From Ruminococcus flavefaciens (lineage in GTDB: Bacteria; Bacteroidota; Bacteroidia; Bacteroidales; P3): a stretch of DNA of 43,899 nt. Positions within the stretch are counted from its first letter, which is position 1; the number at the start of each line of letters is the position of its first letter. Shown in pieces: positions 15,401 through 30,400 of the stretch. The notes beneath the pieces are model-generated. The model saw only the letters and a list, made by a program, of their open reading frames with translations. It searched no databases and had not been told where the DNA came from. Position numbers and translations under genes: made by a program. The stretch lies in the NCBI GenBank assembly GCA_023667315.1, contig JAMPAI010000001.1, forward strand, positions 136,914-180,812, read 5' to 3'.

Positions 15401-18400
15401 GACACCTTGCGCGGCAAGGTCATCAGCACCGGTATGAAGGCTGGCGAAGACCAGACCTTGGTTTATGCCTGGACCCCGGCCAACAAGATAGAAGGTGCCA
15501 CCGATCAGCTCAACGCTCTCACCACGCCGGTACAAATCCCTGTGAAATACACCTTTACAGCCAAGAATGCTCATGGCTGTATTGGAGAACACAGCCATAC
15601 GGTAAGCCTTAAGGGTGGTAAATTGATGGCAAGAATGGGCGATGTTACGGCTTGCGAAGGCGACACGATCTGCATGCAGGTGGAAGTTTGGGGTGGTTCT
15701 GGTTCTTACAGTTTTGAATGGACGACTGCTCCACAGAACGACACACCTGCCAATCCGGATTTTGAATCGAAAGATACAGCCGACCTTTGCATGGTAAGTC
15801 CGGTGGGGCTCACCAACTATACTGTAAAGGTATCCGACGGGGTGGATGTTGTGGTTGTAACCGCCAAGGCAACCATCAATAAGCGTATGTTGAGCCAGCC
15901 GGTTCTTGCGGGCGACACCAACTATTGCGCCAATACCACCAAAGCCTTTAAGCTCAGGGTTCAGAACGATGCCTATGCCGGCAGGGTAAGCATGTACCGT
16001 TGGTATGTAAACGATACCTTGGATGCCCGTTTCGACGGTTCGATCGAATATAGCAGCATTCCCAAAGACGGCAGCCGCGTTCATTGCGAGGTAACGGTAG
16101 GTTACGCCTGTCCGGCCAAGAATCCGGTGAACACGCCTAAGGTGGGCATCCATATCTTCCCGATACCGAAACTCACCAAGATTACCGGCGACACCACGAT
16201 TTGTCCGGGTACGAGCATACAGCTTTCGGTAACCGGCAAGAAGATAGACAGTCTGTCTTGGACACCCAAAAACGAAATCGTAACGGGTGCCAATGCCACG
16301 AGCGCGTCTCAAACGGTTATCGCCAAGCCGAGTGTATCCACCGTTTATAATATAGGTCTGTTTACCAACAAGGGATGTGTGGTTAACTACAAGGTGAATG
16401 TAAACGTTCATCCGGTAACGGCGGCCACCACGCAATCGCCCACCATCTACGCCTGCGAATCGGGCGAAGCCCGCCTGCCGGTCAAGACCTCGGGTGTGGA
16501 TCTGGTTTACGATTGGCAGAAACTCGACGGCGGCAGCTGGAACAGCGTTACCAATACCACCAAATATGGCGACCTGAATACGCCTCAGCTGTTGGTTAGG
16601 GATGTGGCTCTTACCGAAGACGGCGACCAATACCGCCTGCACGTTTCCGGTCTTTGCCAGCCCGACTCCACCAGTGCGCCCATTACCTTGCACGTTATCG
16701 ATTCGGTTTACTTTGATATTGAATTGGTGGATACGCCGCGTTGCGAGAACGACCCCGCCAAGATCCGCTTCATCACCAACCTTAAAGGGCTGGAAAAGAA
16801 GATAGATGTGGTGATAAAAGGTTCTTACGGAACCCGCAGCTACATTACCCGCGACAGCGTATATACCATCCGGGCCGTATATCCCAACGACAGGGTTCAG
16901 GCATACCTTACGCCTCAGGGCATCATCGCCCAGTGCGTTACGCCGAATCCCATGCCTTCGAGCATCATCGATTTGGGTGTCAAGGAAGCGCCGTCGTTAA
17001 CCTACAAGGCGGTGAACCCCAAGGCCTGCGCCACCAACGACGGCAGCATCACGCTTAACGTTACCCGTGGCAACCAGCCCTATACCTATTATTTCGACGG
17101 GGTGGCCAATACGAACAATGTATTCGACAACTTGGGTGCCGAAATGTATGTTGCCGGCGTAACCGACAATAACGGTTGCCAGAGCAAGAATGTGGAAATA
17201 AGCCTGCGCGATCCCAACGGTCCGGTGGAACCCGTGGTTTCGAACGCCGGATTCCATTGCTCTGCCGACGGCTTGCCCGGCTTCCTCCTGATTGATCCCA
17301 AGACCAAGAAAGCGGATATCAAGTGGCATTCCGATTCCCGTTGCACCAGTTTGATCCATACGGGCGATTCCTTGGCCTTCCCCACGACGCCGGGCCTGCA
17401 TACCTATTATCTGTACCAGCAGTTCGGCAACTGCAAGAGCGGTACGGTTCGCGTGGATGTGTTCGTGGGTCAGATGCCTTCCATCGACCGCATCGATGCG
17501 GTGGTTCCCTCTTCCTGCGACCGCAGCGACGGTATCATCAGCGTCTATGCCACCGGCGACACCACGCTCGAGTACTCGATTTATGTTCCGCAACGTTTCG
17601 GCACGAACTCCGACTTTATCGACCTGCCCAACGCAACCTATCCGGTGGCGGTACGCACCTTGGCCGGTTGCACCGTGTACGATACCGTGGAACTGTACGC
17701 CTACAATACGCCCGATGCGCCCAAGATGTTGAGCCACGACACGGTTTACTGTGCCGGTTCGCCGCGTAAGCCATTGGAAGTAAGACCCGACAGGAAGGGT
17801 GCGGTTACCTGGTTCAACGACCTTACGCTGCAGAGCGTGGCCTATCGCGGCAATCCGTACAACATCAACGGCCTTAAGGAAGGCGACTATCTGTTTAGCG
17901 CCGTAGAGGCTGTGGGTACCTGCAACAGCAAGCCCGCCACGGTAAAGGTTAAGATTCTGCCCGCCATCACCACGGGTGTTCCCGATAAGGTTTACGGCTG
18001 CAAGGGCGGCTGGATGACCGTGAAGGCCAACGATGTGGAAGGCGTAAGCTATAAGTGGTACGATCCATCCAATAAATTGATTTCCACCACCGACAGCATC
18101 TATGTAAAGGTTCCCGACGATCCGAAGGTATATGTATTGGAAGCCACGCTGAGTGTGGACGGCTATACCTGCGACCTGCGTCAGAACGTTACGTTGCACT
18201 ACACCACGGATCCCGTTTACAAGGATACCACCGTATGCTTCGGCGATACGGTAGTCATTACCGTTCCCAACGGTATCGCTTATGAATGGCCCGACGGTTC
18301 GACTTCCAACACCTATCGTGTGGCCGCCGGCGGCAAGAACGGCGACAAGGAAAGCATTCCGGTTTGGGTTGAATTTGACGATGGCTGCCGTATGCAGTAC

Positions 18401-21400
18401 ATCTATGTGGTGACCACCCGTTTGGGCCAGCCCACCGATGTAAGCATCAATAAGGATTTTGAACTGTATTGCTCCGGTGAGAAACATAAGCTCACGGCCA
18501 AATTGAGCAATCCTACCGTGCCCGTTACCTTGCAGTGGTATAAAGACGGTATGGATATTTCGGATGCCAATGCCGGCACCTTGAATATCGACGGTCTGGA
18601 AGCCGGCAACTATACCTATGTGGTAACTTCCACCGCCAAGGAATTCTGCACCACGCCGCGCGTTACCTCCGATACTGTTCAGATCAGGGTATATGAAACG
18701 CCTACGGTGGAAGCCGGTACCGATATTCCCGATGTGGCTTACGGCGAAAAGACCATTATAGGCAAGGATGCCGACGTTACCGGAGGCATAACGCCCTACA
18801 CCTATCTGTGGACGGGCAACGGCGTGGGTTCCGACAACGATCGCCTTACCATTCTTTCGAACCGTCTTTACAGCAGCACCACGGTTACCCTTACCGCTAC
18901 CGATTCGGTAGGTTGCTCGGCCAAGGACGATCTTAAGATTACCGTTATCGGCGGTCCGTTCCGCATCAGTCTGGATAAGCCTTACGACTTCCCGATGGAT
19001 AAATTCAGTGAGGTAGTCTGTCTGAACGATAGCGTAAGGTTGCGCGTTAAGCCTGAAGGCGGTTCGGGTTCCTATCAGGTTATCTGGAAAGAGTTGTTTG
19101 CCGACGGCACCACGAGCGGTGTGCTCGATACACTGGCAGATTACATCTTTACGGCTCACCACAGCGCTACGTATAAGGTTACCGTGATCAACCTTACCGG
19201 TGCCGGCGATGCCACGGCCGCCGATACGCTTACAGGCACGGTAAGCCTTACGGTGAATATGCCGCCTGCGGCAGGCATTATCTCCACACCCGACACCACG
19301 ATGTGTTCCGATACGGCCTACACGGTCCGTCTCAACGGCTATTTCGGCGATAAGATTGTATGGCAGTACTCCTACGACAGCATGATCTGGAGCGGGTTGG
19401 CGAACAATGTGGATTCGGTTCGCCTTGCCTCCGGTGCCGCCCAGACCAGACAGACCACCTATTATCGGGTAGGGGTTTCCAACGGGGTTTGCCCCATGCA
19501 GTATGCCGAAGACTTTAAGGTCTTGGTATATGAAGATCTGAATAACAATATCAATTATCAGGGTCCGGATCAACCGCTCTGTCCCGAAGTTACCGATGTT
19601 AAGTTCAGCGGCAACGAAGTTACCGAAGGTGGAAACGGCACGTACGAATACAAGTGGCAGTGGAGTAAGACGGCTAATGGAACCTATGCGCCCTGTCCTT
19701 CCGATTTGGGTACCCAGGGTTACACATGGCCCGGCAGAATCGATTCTTCGCGCTATGTACGCCGCGTGGTGTTCTCCGACGGCTGTCCGTTCTTCAGCCA
19801 GAGTGTCAAGGTGTCGGTTTACGATGATTCCAATATCGGCGAGATCGAAGGCGAGAACTACGTCTGCATCGATTCGGTAGGCTATCTGTCTGTTCCCAAC
19901 ACAAAGATGGAAAGCTATCGTTGGGAAGTGGCCACCGATACCGCGGTAGCCTCGTCCGACTGGGCGGAAATCGCGGGAGCCATGATGTCGTCTTACCAGA
20001 CCGACCCGATGAAGCGGGGCGATACGCTCTTCTATCGCGCCATCGGTCAGAAGAACGGTTGTGAGCCCGACACCACCGCCGCTTTCCATGTTATCGCCAC
20101 CGACCCGCTGCCGGTTGCGGCCTTTATCAGCGTGGATACCATGGAAGCTTGTTTGAATACCCTGGTTGTATTCCAGTTGGATTCGGTACACTTCCCCGGA
20201 AACAAGCCTTCGTATGCATGGTATGTGAACGGCAGTAAGCTTACCTTGCCTGTAAAGAATGGCAAAGACACGCTGGCGTATGCCTCGAAGGATGGCAAGA
20301 CATTGTACATCAAGAATCTCCAGCCGGGCGACAGCGTACAATGCGCCTTGATGTCGAGCATCGGCTGTGTAACCGAACGGGTGGCGCTCAGCAATGCCGT
20401 CAAGCCCACCATTTATGTGCCGGAAGTATATATCGTAAGTCCTGCCGACGACTTGACCTTCTGCCGTCGCGACACCGTCTCGATTTTGGCCGACAGTGCC
20501 GACTTCTACCGTTGGATCTATTTCGGCGAAGGCGACACCTCGCTCGGCATACTGCATACGGGTTCATACGTATATCAGGATACCTTGATCAAGGTAAGCC
20601 CGGAAAAGCCCACGATGTATTACGTACAGGGGGTTGACCGTCATGGATGCTACGGTATCGACAGCGTGCGGCTTACGCCCGAGCCGGTTATCGACCGTAC
20701 ACCCGACACTGTTCTTTGTGCCGGCAACACATTGACCATCAAGGCGGTGGCCACCAGTCCCACCAAGGGGGTAACCTATAGCTGGAAAGAAGTCGCGGTG
20801 GCCGCTCCCGCCTCTCCCGCCACCTTGAAAGGTGCGCTTACCGTAAATACGTTCAAGAAAGTAGAACCCAAGGATTCGCTTACCTATTATATATACACGG
20901 TCAAGACCTCCGCGCCGCGCTATTGCACCTATACCGACACCATCAGGGTTGAGGTTCAGCAGAATATGCAGCCCAAGGTGGATGTGGTGTACGACGGCAC
21001 GATGCTGCCGCCCGATACGGCCCATATCGTTGAATGCGAAAAGGTTGAACACTTCTTCAGTTACGAAAGCGAATGGGGCGGCGACGAGCCTAAATACACC
21101 TGGTTCTTCAACGGAGAGGCGGTGAGCAGCGACACCATCTTCTCCGACCGCTATCCCGATATGGTGGATCACTCCTCCATCTATGTGGAAATGGAATCCT
21201 CGCGCCGTTGTGTAACGCAGCGTACCGTCAAGAGCAATCAGCTTAAGGTTAAATACACCAAGATGCCCGAGGCGGTTGTGGCCATCAACAGCAACAAGGG
21301 CACCTCGATCTGTCCGAGCGAGGAGGTGGTTATCTTCCAGGCGCACGCGCCCACCTACGACACGGGTATCTTCGAATGGTACGTGAAACGTGTTGACAGC

Positions 21401-24400
21401 GTTAAGTTTAGCCGCGTCCATATCGGCGACTCCCTGGTGTCCACTTTTGGCACCGGCGATCAGGTATATTGTGTCTATATCGCGCAAGACAGCTGTATCA
21501 AGTATTCGCCCAAGCGGAGCAACACGCTTACGTTCACCAACTATAAACTGTGGAAGCCTACGGTAGAGATTATCCGTCTGGATGCCGGCCGTGAAGGCAG
21601 GGGTGATACGGTTTGCGAAATGACAGATGTGGTGTTCCAGGCCCGCATCGCCGACCAGGGTACGGATTACCGCTTTACCTGGCTGGTGGACGGTATGGAA
21701 GTGGGAACGGTAAACAACCTGACCCTTACCTACAGCGACTTTATCGCGCAGCAGGGAGACGAATACAAGCAGAACCACATAACCGCCCGTCTGGAAACCA
21801 AGCATACCTGCGCGGTTCCCTCCAACCTGAACTCCGACGACACAATCGTTTATGTTCAGCCGCGAAAGAACTTCGGCGTAACCATCGAACAGGATGTACT
21901 GCAGGCCTGCAACTCGCTTAAATACGAACCGGTGGCCTTTACGCATATCTATGGCCCGTTGAGCGTAAGCGGCAACTCCATCGCCAACAATTGCCACGAC
22001 AGCTATTGGAACACGGGTGCGATTTCCCAGCAGAGTATCGAAGGCAACGGCGGCGTAAGCGCCTACGCCGGCACCACGGGCTTCCACCAGATGTTCGGCC
22101 TTACCTCGCGCAAGAACGTCAAGTCGTACACCGACCTCGATTACGCCATCTATTTTAACTGGGGTAAGCTTGAAGTGTACGAAAACGGTGCTTACAAAGG
22201 TTCGTTCGGCGGATACAACACGGTACAGAAATATACCGTAGAAATAGCCGACAGCGTAGTCCGCTACCTGCGTGACGGTTCGGTATTCTACACATCTACA
22301 GTTCAGGATACGATAGGCTTGTACTATGGCGGGTTCTCCCTCTATTCGATCTGCCATGCCGGCTGCACCAACCCCGACCATTCGCATTTCCCCAACATGC
22401 GGGCGTATATCGAATACCGCAGCTCCAGCATAACGTTCGGTTCCTCGGTATTCGCTCCCCCGATCAACAAACCGGACTACGATTGGCTTGTCAACGACAA
22501 TTCGTTTGAGTTCGGCAATGGAGGCGACAGTCTCTACGACCATAAATACCGTTTTGAACCCAACGATGTGGTGACGCTCGTGGTTCACAGCAACGATGTA
22601 TGTATGGAACGTCTGGTGGCCGAATCCAACCCGGTTACGGTTCATCCTACCGATCCGGGCGAGTTCCTGCATCTGGCCGATACGGCTTACGTATGCCTGG
22701 GCGATTCGGTCCGCCTTACCGCTTCCGGCGCCAAGACCTACACGTGGGAACTGCCGCTGGATATGGATACGGCGACTGTTCACGACAACAGCATCCTGGT
22801 ATGGCCTCAAAAGACCACCACCTACCGTGTAACGGGATTCAACGAAGACGGTTGCTCCGACTTTAAGCGTATCGTGGTGGTTGTGTTCGAGCTGCCTAAG
22901 CCCGACTTGGGTCCCGACAGGGAAGCCTGCTACGCCGACAGCCTCTATTTCAGTGTAACCAAAGGGTCGGTTCCCGACAGCGTTACCGATAGGTTCCACC
23001 GTACCGAATGGGTGTTCATGACAGCCTCCGACACCGTGGCCATGGCTTCCGAATACGATAACGCCATCCGCTTCGTGGCCGAAGAAAGCGGAAAGCTGGT
23101 GGCCACGATGATCAACAAGTTCAGCGGCTGCTACACGGTAGATACGCTTAGGCTTACCGTTCATCCGTTGCCGCTGGTAAAGATGCCCGACGATACACTC
23201 GAAATCTGCATCAAGCATGATTTGGCCATCTACGATACCGCCTACGACCAAGATTACAAGAAGGTCAACACGTACACTTGGACTCCGGCCACAGGATTGA
23301 GCAACGGAAACGGCTACACGAACGGTTCCTGCAAGATCTTCAACCGTGCCGACACGGGCTTGTTTACCTATTATGTAGACGTTAAGTCGCCCAAGGGTTG
23401 TCACTCCTACGATACGGTATACGTACGCAATATCAAGCAGGAGCTTTCGCTCGGCATCGACTTGATCCGCAGCACGGTCTGCGAGGGCGAGGCGCCGCAG
23501 TTCATACTTACCGGCCAGTGGTGGGATACCCTTGCCACGGCCACTCTGTACCGAAACGGTTCGCAGGTGGCCACCTATGCGGTGGGTCGTCCGGGTGAGT
23601 TCCAGCGCGACACCGTTTCTTATACCGGAACGATTGCCCATAACGACAGGTATCAGTTCAAGATCAGCAGTCTGAACCAGTGTCTGGTGGTAAAAGAAGT
23701 ATGGAGTGCAACCGATACATTGGGTGTTGTCTATACCACCACGCTGGCGCCCACGCCCGATTCGCTCTGTATCGGCCACGACCTGTTGTTGAAGGCGCTG
23801 CCCGCACAAGACAGCAACGTTCACTACAAGTGGACGATGTGCAACAGTTACGAGCAGACTGTAATCAAATTTATCGGCGCTACGCCCGATACCGTTCACG
23901 AAACGGTATATATCAACCATGCCTCGTTTGGAAAAGATACCAATACGCTCGTTGTCAAGATGCCGGCCTTGCCCACTTATTTTATGGTGGAAGCCGACGG
24001 CGGACATGGTTGCGTAACCCGCGATACAACTTATGTGAATATCATAGAGGCGGATACCCTTTGGGCGAAAGCCGAACAGAGCCTGGATTCCTGCTACAAT
24101 CCGGAAATGCTCACGCCTACCTGGGACTTCACCTCGAACGCCCTTATCCCCATGGCGGGTGGCCAGATTATTAAGGACGGCGCGCAAAGCCATGCCTGGA
24201 CGTATATCACGTCGCCCACCAAGCTGCACGGTAACTTTATGTACCGTTACGTAATCAACGGTACGGAAGGCTCCTCGATGGTGGGTATCAATTACGAAGG
24301 CCGCCGACATACTGGTTGCAGCAACTGGTGGTACAACTGGTGCGGATACGATGCCGATTACACCTTCTACCTGAGCTGGCAGAACAACCGGCCGATTCTG

Positions 24401-27400
24401 GAAATCTACGAACGGGGCAACTATATCGCCAAGTACGGCGAATACAAGGAAGGCGATGTATTGTTCATTATCCGTCAGAGCGGCTATATCAGCTACTACC
24501 ACAACGAAAACCTGTTGCGTCGGGTAAGGGAACGTTCGCCCGAAAAGAACTTCAACCCCGAAGTGTCGATGCACTGTCCGGGAACTGCCGTCGAACCGGT
24601 ACACTATGTTGAATTGCAGGATATCGAGCTTACCAACAGCGCCGGTACCATTGCGGCTCCGATGGCCCACAAGTGGTATCTGAACGGCAAGCTGGTATCG
24701 AAAGACAGTGTGCTCAAGGTTTATAACGTTAACTTTACCGGCAACCACGATACGCTGGTTTACGAAGTGAGCGGACAGACCAAGTGCGACGGCTATGTAA
24801 CGGTTCGCGATACGGTGGCGGTTAAGAGCCCGAAGGGTTTCAGCCCCGTATTCCTGCAACTCAGCACCGACGAAAAGAAATGCCAGGGTAGAGACTTTAC
24901 CGTTCGCGCCCACCTGATCAACCGTAGCGGCGAAGTGCCCGATACGGCCATCCGCTACAATTGGTACCGGGGCGACGTACTCTTTGCTGGCGGTACGCGC
25001 GCCGACAGCATCCTTGTTCCGAACGTGGGCATCAACGAATACGTTTGGGCGCAGGCTTACGTGGATACGGCCTCCATGCATTGCGCGTTCAACAACATCA
25101 AGAACCCGGTTCGCTCCTCTTACCTGACCCTGCCGGTAGAACCCGCCAAGGTATTGGGCGTGAATGTGGACGTGTTCCCCGGCGAAACCGTCTGCCTGTT
25201 CTCCGATGTGCTGTTTAACGTAACCCAGGTGGTTTCGGGTCAGCTCGATGCCGGTGACAATCCCACGGTGGAATGGTATCTGAACGACCGATTGGTAAGC
25301 ACCGACCGTACCTATAAGACCGACAGCCTGCAACAGGGCGACAGCGTGTATGCCATCGTTACCGCCAGCACCGAAGTAAGCTGTCTTGACACCAACCGCA
25401 AGCAGACCAGGGTGGTGCACATGAACGTATTGCCCGCTCCCGTTCTTGCGGCGCACAAAGACACCATCGTTACCTATAACTCCGAAGCCGGTCTGTGGGC
25501 GGAAGTAATCAAGAACTGGGAACCCGGCATTACCTACGAATGGTATCCTGCCTTCGATATCAATGAACCCTATAAGGCTACCGACAGCGCCACGGTGGTT
25601 CGTTCGAGAATTGACCACTACTATACGGTTCAGGCACGCAACTCCATCGGTTGCTACAGTAACGAAGCCTCCGTACACGTGGAAGTGCTTACCTGCCCGC
25701 AGTTTATCCTGCGCGGTTCGGGAACCAAGGCCTGCGCAGGCGACAGCGCCTTCCTCTACCTGCAGGTTCAGGGCTTCCGTCCGTACACCAACAACTACTT
25801 CTGGCAGATTTCGCACGATAACGGCACCACCTGGCGTACGCTCGACGAAACTACCGACGCCAACTTCGGCATCCGGGTGGGTACCAACAGCGTTACCTTG
25901 GTGTTCAGTCAGGCCTTGGCCATCTACGACAAGTCGCAGTCCATATTCCGTTGCGCGGCCGTGGCCACCGACACCATGCTTTCCTGCGACACCGTCTACA
26001 GTCGTGAACTGTTCCTCGATATCGTGGATTACACGATTCCCGTGGCCAGCATCAGCGGCGATACGTCCATATGCCCCCGCTCGCCGGTTATCTTTACCGC
26101 TTCGGGCGCCGTCAACAAGGGCGATTACTACCAGTGGTATGTAAACGGCAAGATGGTTTCCGGCAACGGAAACACGCTGCAGCTCGACAGTGTGAACGCC
26201 AATACCGAGATTTCGGTAACCACGGTTATCCGCAACGACCAGAACGCCTGTGTGGACAACGCCCACGCCACGGATACGTTGAACATAATGGTTCTGCCCA
26301 AACCGCAGCTCGTCATGTATCCCGATACCTCGATCCATATCGGCGACACGGCTCCGGTAGGGGTTCGGGTAAGCGGCGGATTCGCTCCCTACACCTATAG
26401 CTGGAATGGTTTGCCCAACACCACGCTGTTTAATGCCCACGTGGATTCCACGGCCACCAAGAAGCAGATATTCACCACGATATACACGGTAACGGTTACC
26501 GATTCCAATGGCTGTTTCGCCAAGGGCAGCATGACGGTGAACATCGAGGATACCTGCAAGCTCTACGCCTCCATTTACGGACCCAAGACGATATGCTTCG
26601 ATTCTACCGCAACCTTCAAGGGTCTTGTTACCGGCGGCTTGCAGAACGGAGACCTCCACTATCTGTGGAAGTGTGAACCGGTGGCCGATACCACGGTGAT
26701 TACCTTTACCGGTAAGGAATTCACGCTTACGGCCATGATACCGGGCGAATACGAGCTTACCTTCATGGTAATCGATTCCACCGAATACATTCCCGAGTTC
26801 TGTCCGAACGAAAGCCACTCGGCCTCGGCTACCTTTACCTTTACGGTGGCTCCGCCCAAGACCTTCCATACGGCCATCGACAGTCTGGGTGCCGTTTGCT
26901 TCGGAACAGGCAGCACGCTCACGGCCAAGGCCTTCGTCGACAGCCTGCCTACCCGCATTGCCGTATCCTATAACTGGAAACAGCACAACATGTTCGGCGA
27001 TGTAATCAGGCAGCAGTACAGCACCAAGAACCAGTTCGACGTCAAGAAGTGGAGCGATGGCGACTGGATCAGCCTTACCGCCGTTCTGGGTGGAAATGAA
27101 TGTGAAACCGGCGTAACGGCTCACGATACCTTGCGTCCCGTCATCAACCCGCTGCCCGGTCCGCTCAAGACCAACCGTATGTATGTGGGCGGTCTTGAAC
27201 CCTGTACGTTCGACACGGCCTCCATCGGCCTAAGCGTTCCCATCGGCCAGAAGGGTCTGGTTCAGTTTACCATCGACGGAGGCAAGACCTGGCATAACGA
27301 CAGCCTGTTCAAGCCCGTTGTTGACGGTGTATATTATCCGGGCGTGAAGTATGTCGCCACCGGTTGCGAATACATTTCCGATACCGCCATCGAGGTTACG

Positions 27401-30400
27401 ATACCGGAACCCACCAAGATGCCCGATGTGGATGTGGCGGGCGACAACGACTTCTGTGCGGGCAGTCCCATCGATGACTTCGTGGCCTCCAACGGCTCCC
27501 ATGACGCCATTGTAGGTTGGTATTCTGCGCAAGACTTCGATTCGGTGCTTGTTGAAGGCGCGATAGGTCAGGATAGGGTGGCTTACACCTTGCCCGATTC
27601 CGTCAAGAACGTTTTGGGTGAACATACGATTTATGCGGCACAACGTGCGGGCGACTGCAAGAGTGACTTCAAACCCTTTACGTTCAATGTTCGCGAACGC
27701 GACACGGCCGACGGCCTTTACCTGAAATACGTAAGGAGATTCAAGTGTATCGCCGATAGTAATCCGTTGGATGTCAAGATTCTGGCATTCTTCGATTCCA
27801 TCAATGTGGAAGGCACCTATATATGGACCTCGCTCAACAATGTGCCCATTACCGGCACGGGCAGCGAAATTGTGGCGAGCGTGATCGACAGCACGCGGAT
27901 CTACCTCACCTTTACCTATGTCTCGTCCTGCGATTCCACGACCCGTACCTTGGTTCACAGCGACACCATCTCCATCAACGTGCTCGATCCGGGCAACGAT
28001 CTGGAAGAAGGTTCGGTGCTCTGCATCAATGAATCGAAGGTGGCCCGCTCGCTCGACCAAAGCGCCATCAACGACGAAGAAATCTTCCACTACACCTGGT
28101 ACGCCAAACGTTACAATGCGGACGGAACCTATACCTGGAGTGCCGCCACCGGCGACAACGCCCACGAAAACTACACGGTACTCCACAGTTACCTTGCCTC
28201 CGTACCCGGCAAGCCCGCCGATTACAAGGAACTGACCTTGCGCCGCATCGTGAGCGCCGACGGCTGTGTGGACACCAGCAACGAAATAACCTTCTACTAC
28301 CAGCCCGCACCCTTGGCCACGGCTACCTTGACCGTGCTCGAAGTTTGTCCCGGACAGGATGTGGAAGCTGTCGTGAACGGAACCGACCTCGGAACGGCGC
28401 CCTATGTGAAGTGGTACGTGGACGGCAAGCGTAAACCCGCTTACGACACCTTGGTGGCCAACTTTGGCCCGTTGAAAGACGGCGCGAAGATCCGTGCGGT
28501 GGTCTATCCGGTTTACGACACCCTCTGCACCATCGTGGATTCGATTGCGATGGATGCGGTGGTCAAGGTGGTGGATGCCATCGAAGCCGATGTCAAGGTG
28601 GAAGTTTCCGATACATTGTTCTGTACGTTGAACAATACCTTCAAGGCGGTTTACAATGCCGCATACAGCACGGATCCGCAGTACCGGTGGTTCTACAACG
28701 GCGTTCATGTACCGGAAGCCGACGGCAAGGCCACGTATTCGCGCAGCGACGTCCAGCCGGGCGACCTGGTATCCGTAACCATTGCCGCCACCGGCGATTG
28801 TCCCGCCGCGCCGACCGCAAGCAGTACGCCCGTTCTGGCAAGCCATAAGGGCGCTACCGTTCAGGGTTCGGTTCAGGCGGTGATCGATGCCGAACTGAGC
28901 AGGCTCGACAGTGTCAAGTTCCAGGCCACCGGCGCCCAAAGCTATATCTGGCAAGACAACAACGCCACCGGCAGCACCCATGTGGTATATGCCAAGAGCG
29001 GCAACAACGTATATTGCGTTCAGCTGCATACCGACGGCTATTGCGACACGGTACTTTGCGTAAGCTCTGTGGTTCCCACCGCAGAACTCGAAATTCCCAC
29101 GGTTTGCGCCATCCAGGATGTTCAGGCCACGGTAAGCGGCACCAACCTGGGTACCGCGCCTACGGTGGATTGGTATGTAAACGGCAATAAGGTATCGGCC
29201 AACGATGTGCTGAACAAGAACTTAGGCCAGCTGATGGACGGCACCCCGGTTACGGCGGTGGTTTGGCCCGACTATTCCGCCCTCGGTCTGCCGGCAGGAA
29301 CGGCCACCGTCGATTCGCTTGTATTGAACGGAACGGCCACCGTAACGCCTTCGATCGACGGAACGGTTACCCTTACCGTAAGCGACACGCTCTTCTGCAA
29401 CGTAACCAATACGTTTACGGCCTCGTACAACACCGAATACAGCGACAAGCCGAACTACAGATGGTATCACAACGGTGTGCTGAAGACCGCCGCCAACGGC
29501 AAGAATACCTACAGCGCGGCTGTTCAGGACGGCGACAGCGTCTATGTATGGATATTCGCCCACAACGATTGCCCGGCTTCCGATTCGGTACGTTCCGAAG
29601 CCTACCGTGTGGTTAAGGGCCTGACGGTTCCCGCACGTATCGATGTGGCCGTAAACGACACGCTTTGCCTGGGCGATACCCTGAAGGTAACCGCTGCCGG
29701 CGCGGCATCCTATGAATGGAACGACAAATCCACCGATGCGGTCCGCGAATTTGTGGCCGCCGATAGACCGGCCACCTATACGGTAACGGCCCATACCGAC
29801 GGTTACTGCGACACCACGATGAGCGTAACGGTGGTAAGCCGCGTGCGTCCGGCCAACACCAAGCTGGATCAAAAAGACCTTACCGTCTGCGGTGCAGACA
29901 CGGTACTGCTTTCGGTATCGAGGGATCCTTCGGCAAGCGTGCTTTGGAACACCGGCAGCACCGCCGATACCGTTCGGTTCATCGTACCCAGCATCAAGAC
30001 GAGCGACACCACCTTTACGGCCACCTTTACCGATGCCTACGGATGCGAATACGGTCCGGATGCGGTAACGGTACATATCCGCGACAGCCGTCCCGTAAAC
30101 TTTATCTCCGACAACCTCGGCCTGCCCGACACGGCTTGCTGGAGAAGCACGTTCTCGGCCGTTGCCAAGGTAGAACCGAACGACAAGGCGGAGATGTACT
30201 ATACCTGGTACAGGAGCGGCGCCTACTGGAAGTCCGGCTACAACTTAGACAGCCTCTCCCTGAAGGGTACCGACTTCCCCTCCGCATCGCCCTATGTAAT
30301 CAAGGTGATCCTGCAAGACAATGGCGTCTGCCTGCGCATGCGTCAGGATACGATCGTGGATACCATTATCGTGGAACAGCCCAAGGAAGCCGGTATCAAT

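Noticed and set aside
21599-21607. RGD tripeptides (also near 20018, 31440 and 37900) as integrin-binding motifs
   Set aside because: GD is part of the common xGDT/xGDx module turn, so an Arg before it is expected by chance. There is no conserved loop context.
20564-27124. Minus-strand open frame of more than 2,000 codons, and similar ones at 13670-16693, 16997-20557, 30245-32956, 33218-36946 and 36983-40300
   Set aside because: All are in exact codon register with the plus-strand giant gene. Their translations are low-complexity Arg/Gly/Val/His-rich text without domains, signal peptides or plausible starts. They are shadows of codon bias.
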